From the NCBI GenBank assembly GCA_012932865.1, contig SAXG01000040.1:248001-312000 (forward strand): 64,000 nucleotides of DNA, in the 5' to 3' direction. Below are positions 54,573 through 64,000 of this stretch, one piece after another. A program made the translations under genes and the position numbers. Origin of the DNA: Amylostereum areolatum. Lineage: Eukaryota > Basidiomycota > Agaricomycetes > Russulales > Stereaceae. Each line of letters starts with the position of its first letter. Position 1 is the stretch's first letter. The notes beneath the pieces were generated by a model. The model ran no database searches and was not told the origin of the DNA. It saw only the letters and a list, made by a program, of their open reading frames with translations.

Positions 54573-55598
54573 ATGTCCGACGCCGAATCCAAACCTGCCG
54601 TCTCCAAGCGGGAGATCGGCCCCAAGCCAAAGCCATTCAAAGGCGATAGACGCGACACCCTCCGGTTCTCCCTCGAGCTCCGCATGTTCCTGCGCGTTAA
54701 CAAGGATGTTTATGCCACAGATGACGCCAAGATGATGCTCCTCCTCAGCCTGATGGAGGACGACACGGCGAAAGCCTGGGCCATGCATCGCCGCATGGAA
54801 CTCTTCGCCGATGAAGACGAGAAGGAAGACGCCGAAACCCTCGACCCCACGCCCCCAACACTCCACTATAACTCATACAAAGAGCTCTTCGAGAGGTTTG
54901 GCAAAGACTTCGTACCCGTCGATCCGAAGATAGAGGCTCAGCGTAAGATCAACGAGCTCGCAATGACCACCCGGGACGTCACTGACTTTATCACCGAGTT
55001 TGAGATGCTGGCAACCATGTCAGCGTACGACGACGAGGCGCTAATCCACTTTTTCAAGAAGGGACTTGAGCGTGACCTCGGCAAGCAGGTGGCCCGGTCG
55101 TACCCGTTCCCCAGCAAGCTCGCGGAGTGGAAGGAGCGCGCCCGCCGCATCAACCACCAGTGGCTCGAAGAGAACCCGGAGAGGAAGAGCAGTCAGTCCA
55201 AGGGGGCTGTCGCGCTCACCTCGAACGGTTCGACCAACGACTCCTCGTCGCGCCGAGTCGGCGCCTTCACCAACACCTCGACCCGCCCTGCAAAGCTGAC
55301 GGACGACGAGTGCGCAAAGATGATGCGCGAAGGCAAGTGCTTCATGTGTCGACAAGCTGGTCACGTCTCTCGCGACTGCCCCAACCGCGACTCGAGCGCG
55401 CGACGGGTGGGCGCAGTAGAGACTGGGTCCAAGGCCCCTCCCCTGCCGACGAACACGGCTCCGTCCACTGCGAAAGCAGCTCCCGACCCATCCAAAACCA
55501 TTGCAGCGATCACTCGCCAGCTGAAGGATCTGGACGCGGAAGGCAAGGAGCAGGCAGTAGCGCTGTTGAAGGACATCCTGGAATCGCAGGATTTTTGA
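54573..55598 (+). CDS. gag: E2 Gag
   Basis: 341 residues starting MSDAESKPAVSKREIG. A retrotransposon Gag core follows (RFSLELRMFLRVNKDVY, LLLSLMEDDTAKAWAMHR, FERFGKDFVPVDPKIEAQ, ITEFEMLATMSAY), then a basic linker and the zinc knuckle CFMCRQAGHVSRDC. It ends SQDF with a T5 run at the stop TGA. The frame upstream of this ATG is open back to the TGA at 54357 with a Glu/Arg-rich helix. The capsid core is complete. Confidence 0.92.
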   Translation: MSDAESKPAVSKREIGPKPKPFKGDRRDTLRFSLELRMFLRVNKDVYATDDAKMMLLLSLMEDDTAKAWAMHRRMELFADEDEKEDAETLDPTPPTLHYNSYKELFERFGKDFVPVDPKIEAQRKINELAMTTRDVTDFITEFEMLATMSAYDDEALIHFFKKGLERDLGKQVARSYPFPSKLAEWKERARRINHQWLEENPERKSSQSKGAVALTSNGSTNDSSSRRVGAFTNTSTRPAKLTDDECAKMMREGKCFMCRQAGHVSRDCPNRDSSARRVGAVETGSKAPPLPTNTAPSTAKAAPDPSKTIAAITRQLKDLDAEGKEQAVALLKDILESQDF

Positions 55599-58500
55599 AA
55601 CGCCCCCCAGTCGCGTCGTCTGGTGGAGGCAAAGGACTTTTGGTATCATCGTCGAATCGTTTCGCTGTATTATCATCCATGCATACCTGTGAGCAATCGT
55701 ATCCCCCGTGTTTGTATCTGTCTACTGTCACCAAGAACAGGCAAACACCATTGATCACGCTCAAAGTCAAGCTGATCGGACGAGTTACCAAAAAAGAAAT
55801 CGACGCAGACGCGCTGCTTGATAGCGGCGCAGAAGGAATTATCCTGAACCGAAGCTTTGTTGAACGCAAGAAGCTCACCACAAGAAAACTAGAAAACCCG
55901 TTCCCCGTGCGTAATGTGGATGGCACCGAGAACGTCATGGGCTGGGTACGCGACACAACGACCCAGCGGATCCGGATATACTCGCAAGATTCAAAGGCGT
56001 ACCATGAGGAAGAAGCTGAGTTCTTCATCACTGACATCGGCGATCATGACATGATCCTTGGAACAGACTGGCTCGACGAGCACAATCCCACCATAGACTG
56101 GCAACGAGACCGTGTTGACATGCTCCGCTGCCCTCCCTCGTGCACTCTGTGCAAACCTCCTGTGACGAACCTCGCAACCAAGCCACGGAAACCATCATCG
56201 GTCCAATCACAGCGTAAGGTTGAAGCAGGTAAAACCCCGAGGACACCTCTCGTCGTGGACGATCCCTTCCCAGAGCCGACATGTGTGTCCTGGACCCCAG
56301 TCCCCACTTATGTCATTCCTGCACGCAGAGTCAAAGGTGTTCGCGTCCGCACGGTCCATCGCTCCCCTCTACCCACACGACTCTTCACTGAAGACGACGA
56401 CGAGCGGGCCCATGGTATTCCGAGACTGGGAGATCAATGGACTACGCCGCGCCGGAATCCTCCCTGAAACCGATGGTCCTAATCCAGATGCAGTACCCAT
56501 CCGCGCGGGCTTTACAAAAGCGCAGGAGCTTGCAGAGCATTCAAAAGAGAACGCACGCCCGCAAACCTTTGAAGACTTAGTCCCCCCCGCCGTACCGCGA
56601 CTTTGCGCCTGTATTCGACAAGAAAACCTCCGAGCGACTTCCTGACCGACGGCCATGGGACCATGCTATCGACATGAAAGACGGCTTTGAACCCAAACCG
56701 TGCAAGATCTACCCCCTCTCACCTTCCGAGCAGATCGAACTCGACACCTTCCTCGACGACCACCTGAAGAAGGGCCATATCCGCCCATCGAAGTCACCTC
56801 AGGCGAGTCCATTCTTCTTTGTGAAGAAAAAGGATGGAAAGCTGCGTCCCGTACAGGACTATCAAGAATTAAACAAGGGCACTGTCAAGAATGAATACCC
56901 CTTGCCACTGATCTCTGAAATTGTCGACCGTCTCAAAGGTGCCAAGATCTTCTCCAAGATGGATGTTCGCTGGGGATACAACAATGTCCGCATCAAGGAA
57001 GGCGACGAGTGGAAGGCTGCGTTCAAGACGAATCGTGGTCTCTTCGAACCTACGGTGATGTTTTTTGGGCTTATGAACTCCCCTGCGACGTTTCAGGCGA
57101 TGATGAATGAACTGTTCAAGGATCTCATCGACTCGGGCAAGGTCATCATCTACATGGACGACATCTTGGTGTTCACTCGCACCATGGACGAACACCGCGC
57201 CATAGTGCGGCAGGTTCTGCAGCGTTTGCAAGACAACGACCTCTTCCTCAAACCGGAGAAATGCGTCTTTGAGCAAGACTCTGTCGAATACCTCGGACTC
57301 ATCATCTCGCACGACAAGATCGCTATGGACCCCGTCAAGGTAGCAGGTATTCAGGACTGGCTGACACCACGAACGGTCAAAGATGTGCAATCCTTCCTCG
57401 GCTTTGGCAACTTCTACCGACGTTTCATCAAGGACTTCTCCAAGGTTGCACGGCCCCTATTTGATCTGACAAAGAAGGACTGCACATGGGACTGGTCGAC
57501 GGACTGCCAAACTGCGTTTGACGCACTGAAAGCTGCGTTTACTTCCTCCCCCGTCTTGGTCATGCCTGACCCAAAGAAGCCTTACCTCGTTGAAGTCGAT
57601 GCCTCGGACTTTGCTACTGGAGGTATACTCTCGCAGAAAGGCGATGACGGTCACTGGCATCCAGTGGCGTATCTGTCCAAGGCCCTATCGGAACCGGAAC
57701 GGAACTACGACATCTACGACAAGGAGCTGCTTGCGATCATCCGTGCGCTTGAAGCCTGGTGCCACTACCTCGAAGGCGCCCCCGACACCGTCGAAATCTG
57801 GACAGATCACAAGAACCTGGAGCACTTCAAGACGGCACAGAAGCTGAGCTGCCGACAGGCACGTTGGGCTCTATTCCTCACTCGATTTGACTTCTCGCTT
57901 GTTCATAAACCAGGAATTTCCCACCCGCCCGGATCCAATGTCTCGACGACCCGATCACAAGGATGGTGTTGAAAAACGACAACAAGGAGCACGTCTTGCT
58001 TGACCCCAAGTACTTCCAAGTACGCGCAACAAGGCCAGGAGCAGTAACCTCCCTCGGTGATGTCGAACTCCGACGACGTATCCGCGACTGCAAAACCAAG
58101 GACATCGAGGTCGTTCAAGCCCTGAACGCCATCTTACGAAACGGACCACGTACACTCGTCAAGAACCTTCAAGAGTGGAACTACGAAGAAGGCCTGGTCC
58201 TATTTAGAGGAAAGGTATATGTCCCTGCAGATGACGAGTTGCGACGCGACATTGTCAAAATGTACCATGAATCGCCCCTGGCTGGACACCCCGGTCGCTT
58301 CAAGACTTACAAGCTTGTGAGTCGTGAATATTGGTGGCCTGGCATGTCTGTCTTTGTCCACGACTTTGTAGCAGGATGCGCAACCTGCCAGTCGACGAAG
58401 ACACAGAGCAGCCGACCCCACGTCGACATGATCCCAAACAAAGTACCCGATCGACCATTTGGGCGTCATCTCCACCGACTTCATCGTCGAACTCCCTGAC

Positions 58501-59692
58501 TGCGAAGGCTATAACACCGTCAATGTCGTGGTCGATCACCTCACCAAGATGGTGGTTACCACCCCATGTACAACGAAGATCACCAGCGATGGCACGGCCG
58601 ACATTCTCTTCGATAAGGTATACCGACACTACGGCTTAGCAGACAAGATCATCTCGGATCGTGGACCCCAATTTTCTGGACAGGTGATGCGTACACTCAA
58701 CGAGAAGCTCGGGATCAAGTCCGCCCTCAGCACAGCGTATCACCCACAGACAGACGGCCAAACCGAACGCGAGAACCAGAACCTCGAGCAGTTTCTGCGA
58801 GTATTCTGCAACTACCGTCAAGACGACTGGGTGAAGTGGTTGCCCTTCTTCGAGTTTTCTCACAACTCTCGCACCCATGCAGCTACTGGAAAAGCTCCCT
58901 TTGAAGTCCTCTATGGCTTCCTCCCCAAGATGTACCCATCCGTAAACCCGTCCTCAAAAGTCCCTGCAGTTGAAGAATGCCTCCGTCAACTTGAAGAAGT
59001 CCGACAAGAGATCAAAGCCAGCCTTGCCCTTGCATCTGACTTGATGAAGCACTACAATGGTGACACGATCAGCAAATCGACACTGTTCGCCGTTGGAGAC
59101 AAGGTCTGGCTCGAAGGCAAAAACCTGAAGACGACGAGGCCGAAAGCTAAGCTTGCTGCCAAACGATTTGGGACCCTTCGAGATTGTTGACGTCATTAGC
59201 CCAGTGAACTACCACCTGAAGCTGCCGAAGACGTGGAGAATCCACCCAGTCTTCCATGCTTCGCTGCTCATCGCGTACAAGGAGACAACGGCACATGGTC
59301 CAAACTATGAACAACCGCTGCCTGACCTCGTTGATGACGAAGAAGAATATGACGTTGAAGACATCATTGACTCGAAGCCGACCCGCAACAAGAAAGGCAT
59401 ACAATACCTCGTCAAGTGGGCAGGCTATCCTGACTCCGAGAATACCTGGCTCCCTCGCTCCTCGCTCTCAAAGGTCACCGACATGATCGACGCCTTCCAC
59501 AAACGCCATCCAAACGTGCCCCGCCCTGTGCATTCCCTCGGCATCTCCTTTGACGATTTTCTCGCATCTACCCTTGTAGATGACATCGCGCTCCAGGCGA
59601 AAGAGCGTCTTAAAGGGGGGGTAATGTCACGGATCGCTCCATTTCTCTCTTCGTTTGCAGACCTCGTACACGCGACGTGTCACGGCACATGA
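55592..59692 (+). pseudogene. pol: E2 Pol polyprotein with multiple frameshifts
   Basis: Starts in the -1 frame overlapping the Gag end; the first ATG is near 55680 (MHTCEQSYPP). Protease (DSGAEGIILNRSF), RT ([23 protein letters not shown] at about 57153), RNase H ([20 protein letters not shown]), integrase zinc finger (GHPGRFKTY..CATCQSTK) and DDE core (STDFIVELP, SDRGPQF, ERENQNLEQFL), then a chromodomain (YDVEDIIDSKPTRNKK..KWAGYPDSENTW). The frame changes near 56430, 56630, 57915, 58460 and 59160, so no functional polyprotein can be made from this copy. The last frame runs into the 3' LTR. Confidence 0.9.
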
Positions 59693-60043
59693 CTTCCCCT
59701 TGCATCACATGCTTCAACGACGTCATTGCCCGGACTTCCGAGCGGGGTTCCGCATCCTTATCTATGACATCACTGCTCCGGACCTTCATCCTCCGCCCCA
59801 TGACTCCTTTCCTATTGTTCCCCCCACTCGCACCACTATCGCATCACATCGCACCATCGTTCCCACTTGTATATAAGGACAGTGTTTCTCTTCCCTTTTC
59901 CCTAGACTGTCCATCTCGTCATACGGTACTGTAGCGCACGTTGCACTACCCTAGACCCCGGCACTCTCGAATCTATTTTCTTCTCGCTCCTCCCATCGTC
60001 GTGACTTAGGCGGTTCATCGGTCTCATAACTGCGTTTCTGACA
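59625..60043 (+). repeat. E2 3' LTR
   Basis: 419 bp. Compared with the 5' LTR it has three C/G-to-T/A changes, all at CpG, and lacks one A in the CATAAACTGCG run. Confidence 0.95.
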
Positions 60044-60048
60044 GTGTA

Positions 60049-60525
60049 AACATGAGAAAGTTGATGTCAATGTTATGTCTGCTGACTCTATTGGGGGAAT
60101 TGACCTTAGAGAACAGATGTATAGCCAAGGATTGACTCCTTGTAAGCTGTGATCTAGCTGCAATGACCTAGGAGTAGATATATTATATTATGTAGCCCAT
60201 ATCTAATCATATCTTGTAATTACGATTATGGGCAGCCATCTATTTAATGGTATTTTTGCATATTATTATGATTATATTTGAATATACTCTATAGTTTGTT
60301 CAACACTACACGGCCAACCGGAATTATAGTTGATTCGTAGATATCTGCGTGATAAGGATTTCTTACCCATCATTCGTAAGATTGTGAAATGATTTCTTAA
60401 GAAATCCCTCAGTGCAGGGGTCCGCAGCAGGTATCCTCAGTCAGTCCATGCTCCTCCCAAGAAAATCGTAAGAACGACATTCTTAAGAAATGTATCTCCT
60501 CTCTCGCCGCCTTCCATGCGCTTAT
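60049..60525. other. AT-rich stretch between E2 and E3
   Basis: Same base composition as the stretch left of E2. No ORF. Contains ACGATTATGGG and inverted TTCTTAAGAAAT-type palindromes around 60390-60490. Confidence 0.5.
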
Positions 60526-60982
60526 TGTCATGAACGGTCTATAATTTTCTTTTTACTTTACATCGGTTACACGCTTTAGGACTTATCGACTTATCACCGG
60601 TCCGGCTCCACCTTGGCCCGGATCCGGCTCATCTATATCCCGCCCGGACCCACGTGACTCATCTCGGTCCGGGTCTGACTCCTTTCTCTTGACTCATGCT
60701 GTACGATACTGACTCATGCTGTGCTCTTTTACATACGACTGCTTACTTATACTTGGTCTGCTTACTGATCGCCGTGTATTGGTTGCTTACCTAAGTCTCT
60801 CTCCTCTTGTGTATATAAGGCTCGCTCTCGCTGTACATATTCCTTATCTCGAGCTAGTCAATTCTACCGACTTTGCTTGCTTTCCCTTGTCTGTCGCCGT
60901 GTCTGATCGGCTCCCCTCTGTCGTCCTCTTCCTCTGTCAGCTTTGTCGTAACTTGGTGCTGTCGCACTAGTCGTTGCTGACA
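60526..60982 (+). repeat. E3 5' LTR
   Basis: 457 bp. Three TGACTCA sites at 60655-60661, 60690-60696 and 60710-60716; TATATAAGG at 60812-60820. Confidence 0.85.
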
Positions 60983-61453
60983 TAAGCTCGAGATCTGTTT
61001 ACTCTTGCACCACCCTACGACCGTCCCTACGTACTGTAGCGTAGTAGTAGTAGTACCCGTCTGGTACTGACCTTGTTCTTCCCCCGTGCCGCCCTAGACC
61101 GTTGCCCCCAGAGTACGCGACTCGTTACCCTGACATTGTGGTCGTGCGCACGTATACCGGTGCCGGCTTGACGTTTCCTCGAAACGTTACACCTACTCGA
61201 GACTCTCCAATACCAGGAGTTGAAAGCTCAGAGGTGACAGTAGAAGGTGCACCTTTGGTGTAGGAAACGAGTAAAAGCGGCGAAAGGAAAGCGGTTTAGG
61301 AAGTCTTTGGGCTCGTGTCCCCTAGACGAAGAGACAGCCAACAGGTCGAGAAGACTGAGGCAGACCGTCTTGCGATCTCATAACAGAACCACCTTCCCTC
61401 GACAAAATCTTCCCTTGCCGCACAGAGTAACCATTTCGACTGGGGGCTCGTGC

Positions 61454-61855
61454 ATGGAAGATTGGCGCTCGCAAGTACAAGAATTCATCCCCATCAGCCA
61501 CGACGCTATCATCTCCCTCATCAACGAATCTAAAGACCCTTGGGCCTGGCACAATTGGAAGGTCGCCCTCGGCGTAGAAGAACTTGAAGACTCCATCATA
61601 GACATCCACTTCTATCGCCTCAAAATAAGCGAACAAGGAAACGGAAACCTCTACGTCTACTCCTGCCCATACGTCACCTACCGCTACAAACTCGAGCAAC
61701 CCCCAAAATCTTTCTACGCGCCCAACGAGAAAATACCAGTGGACACTCGACACACCCACCGCCTCCTTACACCAGGCAACACCCCCAGCCCCACACCAGA
61801 GCCAGAGGTCATCGACCTCACCCAGCCAGAGGTCATCGACCTCACCCACTTATAA
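61454..61855 (+). CDS. E3 upstream ORF (pre-Gag domain)
   Basis: 133 codons starting MEDWRSQVQEFIPISHD, with WAWHNWKVAL, YRLKISEQGNGNLYVYSC and a proline linker ending in a duplicated PEVIDLT motif. TAA at 61853-61855, after which the same frame stays open. It is homologous in place and by short motifs (HNW, ISxEQG) to the E1 upstream ORF. Function unknown. Confidence 0.75.
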   Translation: MEDWRSQVQEFIPISHDAIISLINESKDPWAWHNWKVALGVEELEDSIIDIHFYRLKISEQGNGNLYVYSCPYVTYRYKLEQPPKSFYAPNEKIPVDTRHTHRLLTPGNTPSPTPEPEVIDLTQPEVIDLTHL

Positions 61856-63421
61856 ACAATTCCCTCGTTCGGACTCAACGGCTCCGACTCCAGTTCTGAC
61901 TCCGACACCGACGTTGAGGACGAAAACTGCTACATATATCCCCTCCCTCTAGGCTTCACTGAACAAGGAAACGACTTCTTTGTCCAACTCGGAGACACCA
62001 CTGTCGAAGTCGCCTTCGTAGCAACCCAAACAAGTGGCATCAGTTGGTACTTCGCCAACGAAAGCCAAGACGACCTCACTGAAGCCGACTTCAACCTCAT
62101 CGCCGCCTCCGCCCTACCGCCTGTCACCGACGAAGACTTCTCCGACCTCGACGAACCAATCATGGCTGCCCAGTGGATCCGCACCGACCCCCAACCCCCT
62201 CTCCCCGCCGAACTTGCCAACTGCACCGAAATCGGTGGAACATGGAACATCGTCATCGGCCAAACTGGCTCTCCCATCCAACACATGAATAACTGGCACC
62301 GACGATGCCTGGCTCATGGAAGTAAATGGCCAATGGGTTGCCATCCCTGCCGTGCTTGTTGCTGCCCTCAACCTGCCACCCCCCACCGTCAATGTCACGG
62401 CCCCCCCCATCACCGTCAACCCCCCTGCGGTCACTGTTAGTGCCCCAGCCGCCGCCGCCGCCAGACCCCCCCGAAAGAAAGTCCACGCGAAAACTCCTGA
62501 AGGCTTCTCTGGGAAACGAGAGGACTTCAATGACTGGATGCGGTCGTGCGAGGAATACATGCGAGCCGCTGAGGATGACCTCGTGACGGACAAGGACAAA
62601 GTCCTCTTCATTCTCACTTACATGACGGGGGAGGCAGCACGCACCTGGAAGGCCGAGTATGAGGATGCACACTTGGCCAATGGAGCCATGGTCGCCTGGG
62701 TGGACTTCCACAAAGCACTCAAAGGGGCCTTCACCGACGTCAATGAGCAGCACCGTGCCGCAGTCGAAATGGACGGGTTCAAACAGACGAAGGGTACCAC
62801 TGCCCATGAATACTTTGCCAAGTTCGAGCAACTCGCAAGGAAGGCAGGATACTCCACGGCGCAGGACCCTATCCACCTCATGCAGCTGCTCAAACACAAC
62901 GTCTACTATCGGACCATCGACTCCATCTACGACAGCGGTCACGTTCCTCAGAAATATGAGGACCTCAAAGAGCGCATCATCCTGATCGACGGTCTGCGAC
63001 AGGAGCGGGAGGACCTTAAGACCCAGCGCAGTGGACCCGTGCAGAACCAAAAACCCAAAGGACAAGGATCATCCAATGGGCAACAAGGGGGGCAGGTCCC
63101 ATGGCGCCGCTGATGGAACCGGCACGGTGCACGGTGGCAAAGGCCAGCCGATGGACATCAACCGTGTCGACATCAAGGGGCGATGCTTCCGCTGCGGACA
63201 GAATGGCCACCAGGTGCAGGGACTGCAGGGTGGACGTGAAGAACATCCGAGACATGTGGGGGAGGGACCGGTACACGGAACCACCAAAGCGGGAGGCTCG
63301 AGCACAGACGTTCGAGACGCCCACCGCCTGGGCTAGGAGCCTGTCGGCCGAAGATCGGAAAAGCATGATGGACGCGCTTCAAGCTCAGCCAAAGGTGGAG
63401 GAGAAGAAGGAGGGTTTTTGA
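61856..63421 (+). pseudogene. gag: E3 Gag, frameshifted
   Basis: The frame after the upstream stop runs TIPSFGLNGSDSSSDSD through YPLPLGFTEQGNDFFVQLGD to about 62300. The signal then shifts to MEVNGQWVAIPAV and the capsid core (FSGKREDFNDWMRSCEEYM, FILTYMTGEAARTWKAEY, AHEYFAKFEQLARKAGY). It shifts again near 63085 (GGRSHGAADG, MDINRVDIKGR) and once more inside the zinc knuckle, so CFRCGQNGHQ and RDCRVDVKNIRDMWGRDRY are in different frames. It ends KEGF with a T5 run at TGA 63419-63421. Confidence 0.85.
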
Positions 63422-63432
63422 GGGGGCTGACG

Positions 63433-64000
63433 ATGTACACGGCATCTGAAGCCCAAGTTTCTGTCTCTCGCTCATCTGGTTTTGTGGCGCCTCGGTGGCC
63501 TGGTTCTCGTTTACATATGCACATTGTTGATTCGGACTGTACTACTACAGGGGATATCCCCATTATGACTTCTCTTACGGACTCTATCGGTACGGGCACG
63601 CGTCCCGTTGTTATTTTAGATACTCAGGCTTCGATTTGTGAGCCTTCGGCTTTGGATATGGCTTCGGTTTCGGCTTCAGTTTTGGATATGGCTTTGGATA
63701 CGGACTCGGTTTTGGATATGGACCCTGTGAAGTCAGGGACAACGCCGTGCGATGGAAGGGGCACGGCGCCCAAATCATGTTATATGACACCTGGAACGGC
63801 TCAATGGACACTTCGTCGCTTAAGGGAAGACAAACCCGAAAGTGCGATTGCAATCCTTCGCATCTGGACACACCACCGACGCCGTGATGAGGCTACTTAT
63901 GAAGCCATCAAGGAAATAACTGGCATGGGAGACGAGTTAGCATGTCAAGCTCTACTAGAGCTCGCCACTCCTATGCAGTTCATACGCTCCTCCAGCGCCA
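63433..64000 (+). CDS. pol: E3 Pol, N-terminal part (runs off window)
   Basis: The ATG 11 nt after the Gag stop, in the -1 frame, begins MYTASEAQVSVSRSSGF (E1: MNTASNASKPVSRW). A spacer follows with a short repeat of LDMA/LDTDS units, then GTAQWTLRRLREDKPESA and WTHHRRRDEATYEA, homologous to the start of the conserved E1 Pol part before its protease. The frame is open to the window end. Confidence 0.85.
   Translation, partial: MYTASEAQVSVSRSSGFVAPRWPGSRLHMHIVDSDCTTTGDIPIMTSLTDSIGTGTRPVVILDTQASICEPSALDMASVSASVLDMALDTDSVLDMDPVKSGTTPCDGRGTAPKSCYMTPGTAQWTLRRLREDKPESAIAILRIWTHHRRRDEATYEAIKEITGMGDELACQALLELATPMQFIRSSSA

Larger units (their letters stand above)
52944..60043 (+). mobile_element. Ty3/Gypsy chromovirus (element E2), decayed
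   Basis: 7,100 bp with LTRs of 420 and 419 bp and a perfect 5-bp duplication GTGTA (52939-52943, 60044-60048). A primer-site-like TGGACAGTCTACCCC starts 2 nt after the 5' LTR, and a purine tract AAAGGGGGGGTAA precedes the 3' LTR. Gag is largely intact; the upstream ORF and pol carry several frameshifts. The LTRs differ by three substitutions and one 1-nt indel as read by eye. Confidence 0.93.
60526..64000 (+). mobile_element. Ty3/Gypsy element E3 (3' part beyond window)
   Basis: Begins with an LTR whose ends (TGTCATGAACG..CGTTGCTGACA) and following leader closely resemble E1. Order: LTR, leader, upstream ORF, gag, start of pol. Left flank is CTTAT; the matching target duplication must lie outside the window. 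Gag contains frameshifts, so this copy is probably dead. Confidence 0.9.

Noticed and set aside
60380..60500. TTCTTAAGAAAT palindromes as an RNA gene
   Set aside because: Only short palindromes in AT-rich DNA; no stable extended stem or pol III signals.

Overview
The window looks like nuclear DNA of a basidiomycete fungus, most likely an Agaricomycete. Genes have many short introns (about 50-100 nt), usually with GTGCGT or GTACGT donors. The host genes are GC-rich. The gene set includes UstYa-like (DUF3328) oxidases, a basidiomycete-type membrane protein with an LYRCYVIW motif, and Ty3/Gypsy chromoviruses. Assignment to an order is a guess. Splice sites were read by eye from frame continuity and family conservation.

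Region 1, 1-24.3 kb, is gene-rich. It starts with an SDR oxidoreductase (truncated by the window edge), a saccharopine-dehydrogenase-like reductase, a second SDR with an 8-nt microexon, and tRNA-Ala(AGC). A GNAT acetyltransferase follows, its 3' end tandemly duplicated and frameshifted. Next come a single-pass membrane protein, a divergent pair of UstYa-like oxidases, a candidate TIR element, a tiny membrane or secreted ORF, a seven-TM protein and a second GNAT paralogue. The region ends with two long minus-strand genes: USO1/p115, with two apparent 1-nt frameshifts, and a class V aminotransferase resembling the N-terminal domain of Moco sulfurase. The SDR/GNAT/UstYa/TM segment looks like a small specialised-metabolism or RiPP-like locus, but I found no convincing precursor peptide.

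Region 2, 24.3-29.2 kb, is GC-rich and gene-poor. It has long poly-C tracts, a Tc1/mariner-type MITE, and a striking excess of TAAGTA/TACTTA motifs that recurs at 40 kb and 44.6-46.3 kb.

Region 3, 29.2-41.8 kb, is a nest of mobile elements. A hAT-like non-autonomous element (8-bp TSD, dense TTAACG palindromes) is split by a complete young chromovirus, E1 (484-bp LTRs, TSD CAGGA). E1 is itself interrupted, inside its pol frame, by a 657-bp MITE with TSD GATACG. A further hAT-like MITE (TSD GCAGTTGG) and a probable fourth inverted-repeat element follow.

Region 4, 41.8-52.3 kb, holds a secreted proline-rich protein with a TATA box, a relic copy of one exon of the nearby pseudouridine synthase, the spliceosome protein CWC15, a RIB2/PUS9-type pseudouridine synthase tail-to-tail with CWC15, and an unrecognised protein gene.

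Region 5, 52.9-64 kb, holds a decayed chromovirus, E2 (TSD GTGTA), and the first 3.5 kb of another, E3, which is related to E1 and runs off the window. Across E1, E2 and E3 the same unusual layout recurs: an extra ORF upstream of Gag, separated from it by one in-frame stop codon followed by AC, then Gag ending in a T5 run at its stop, with Pol in the -1 frame.
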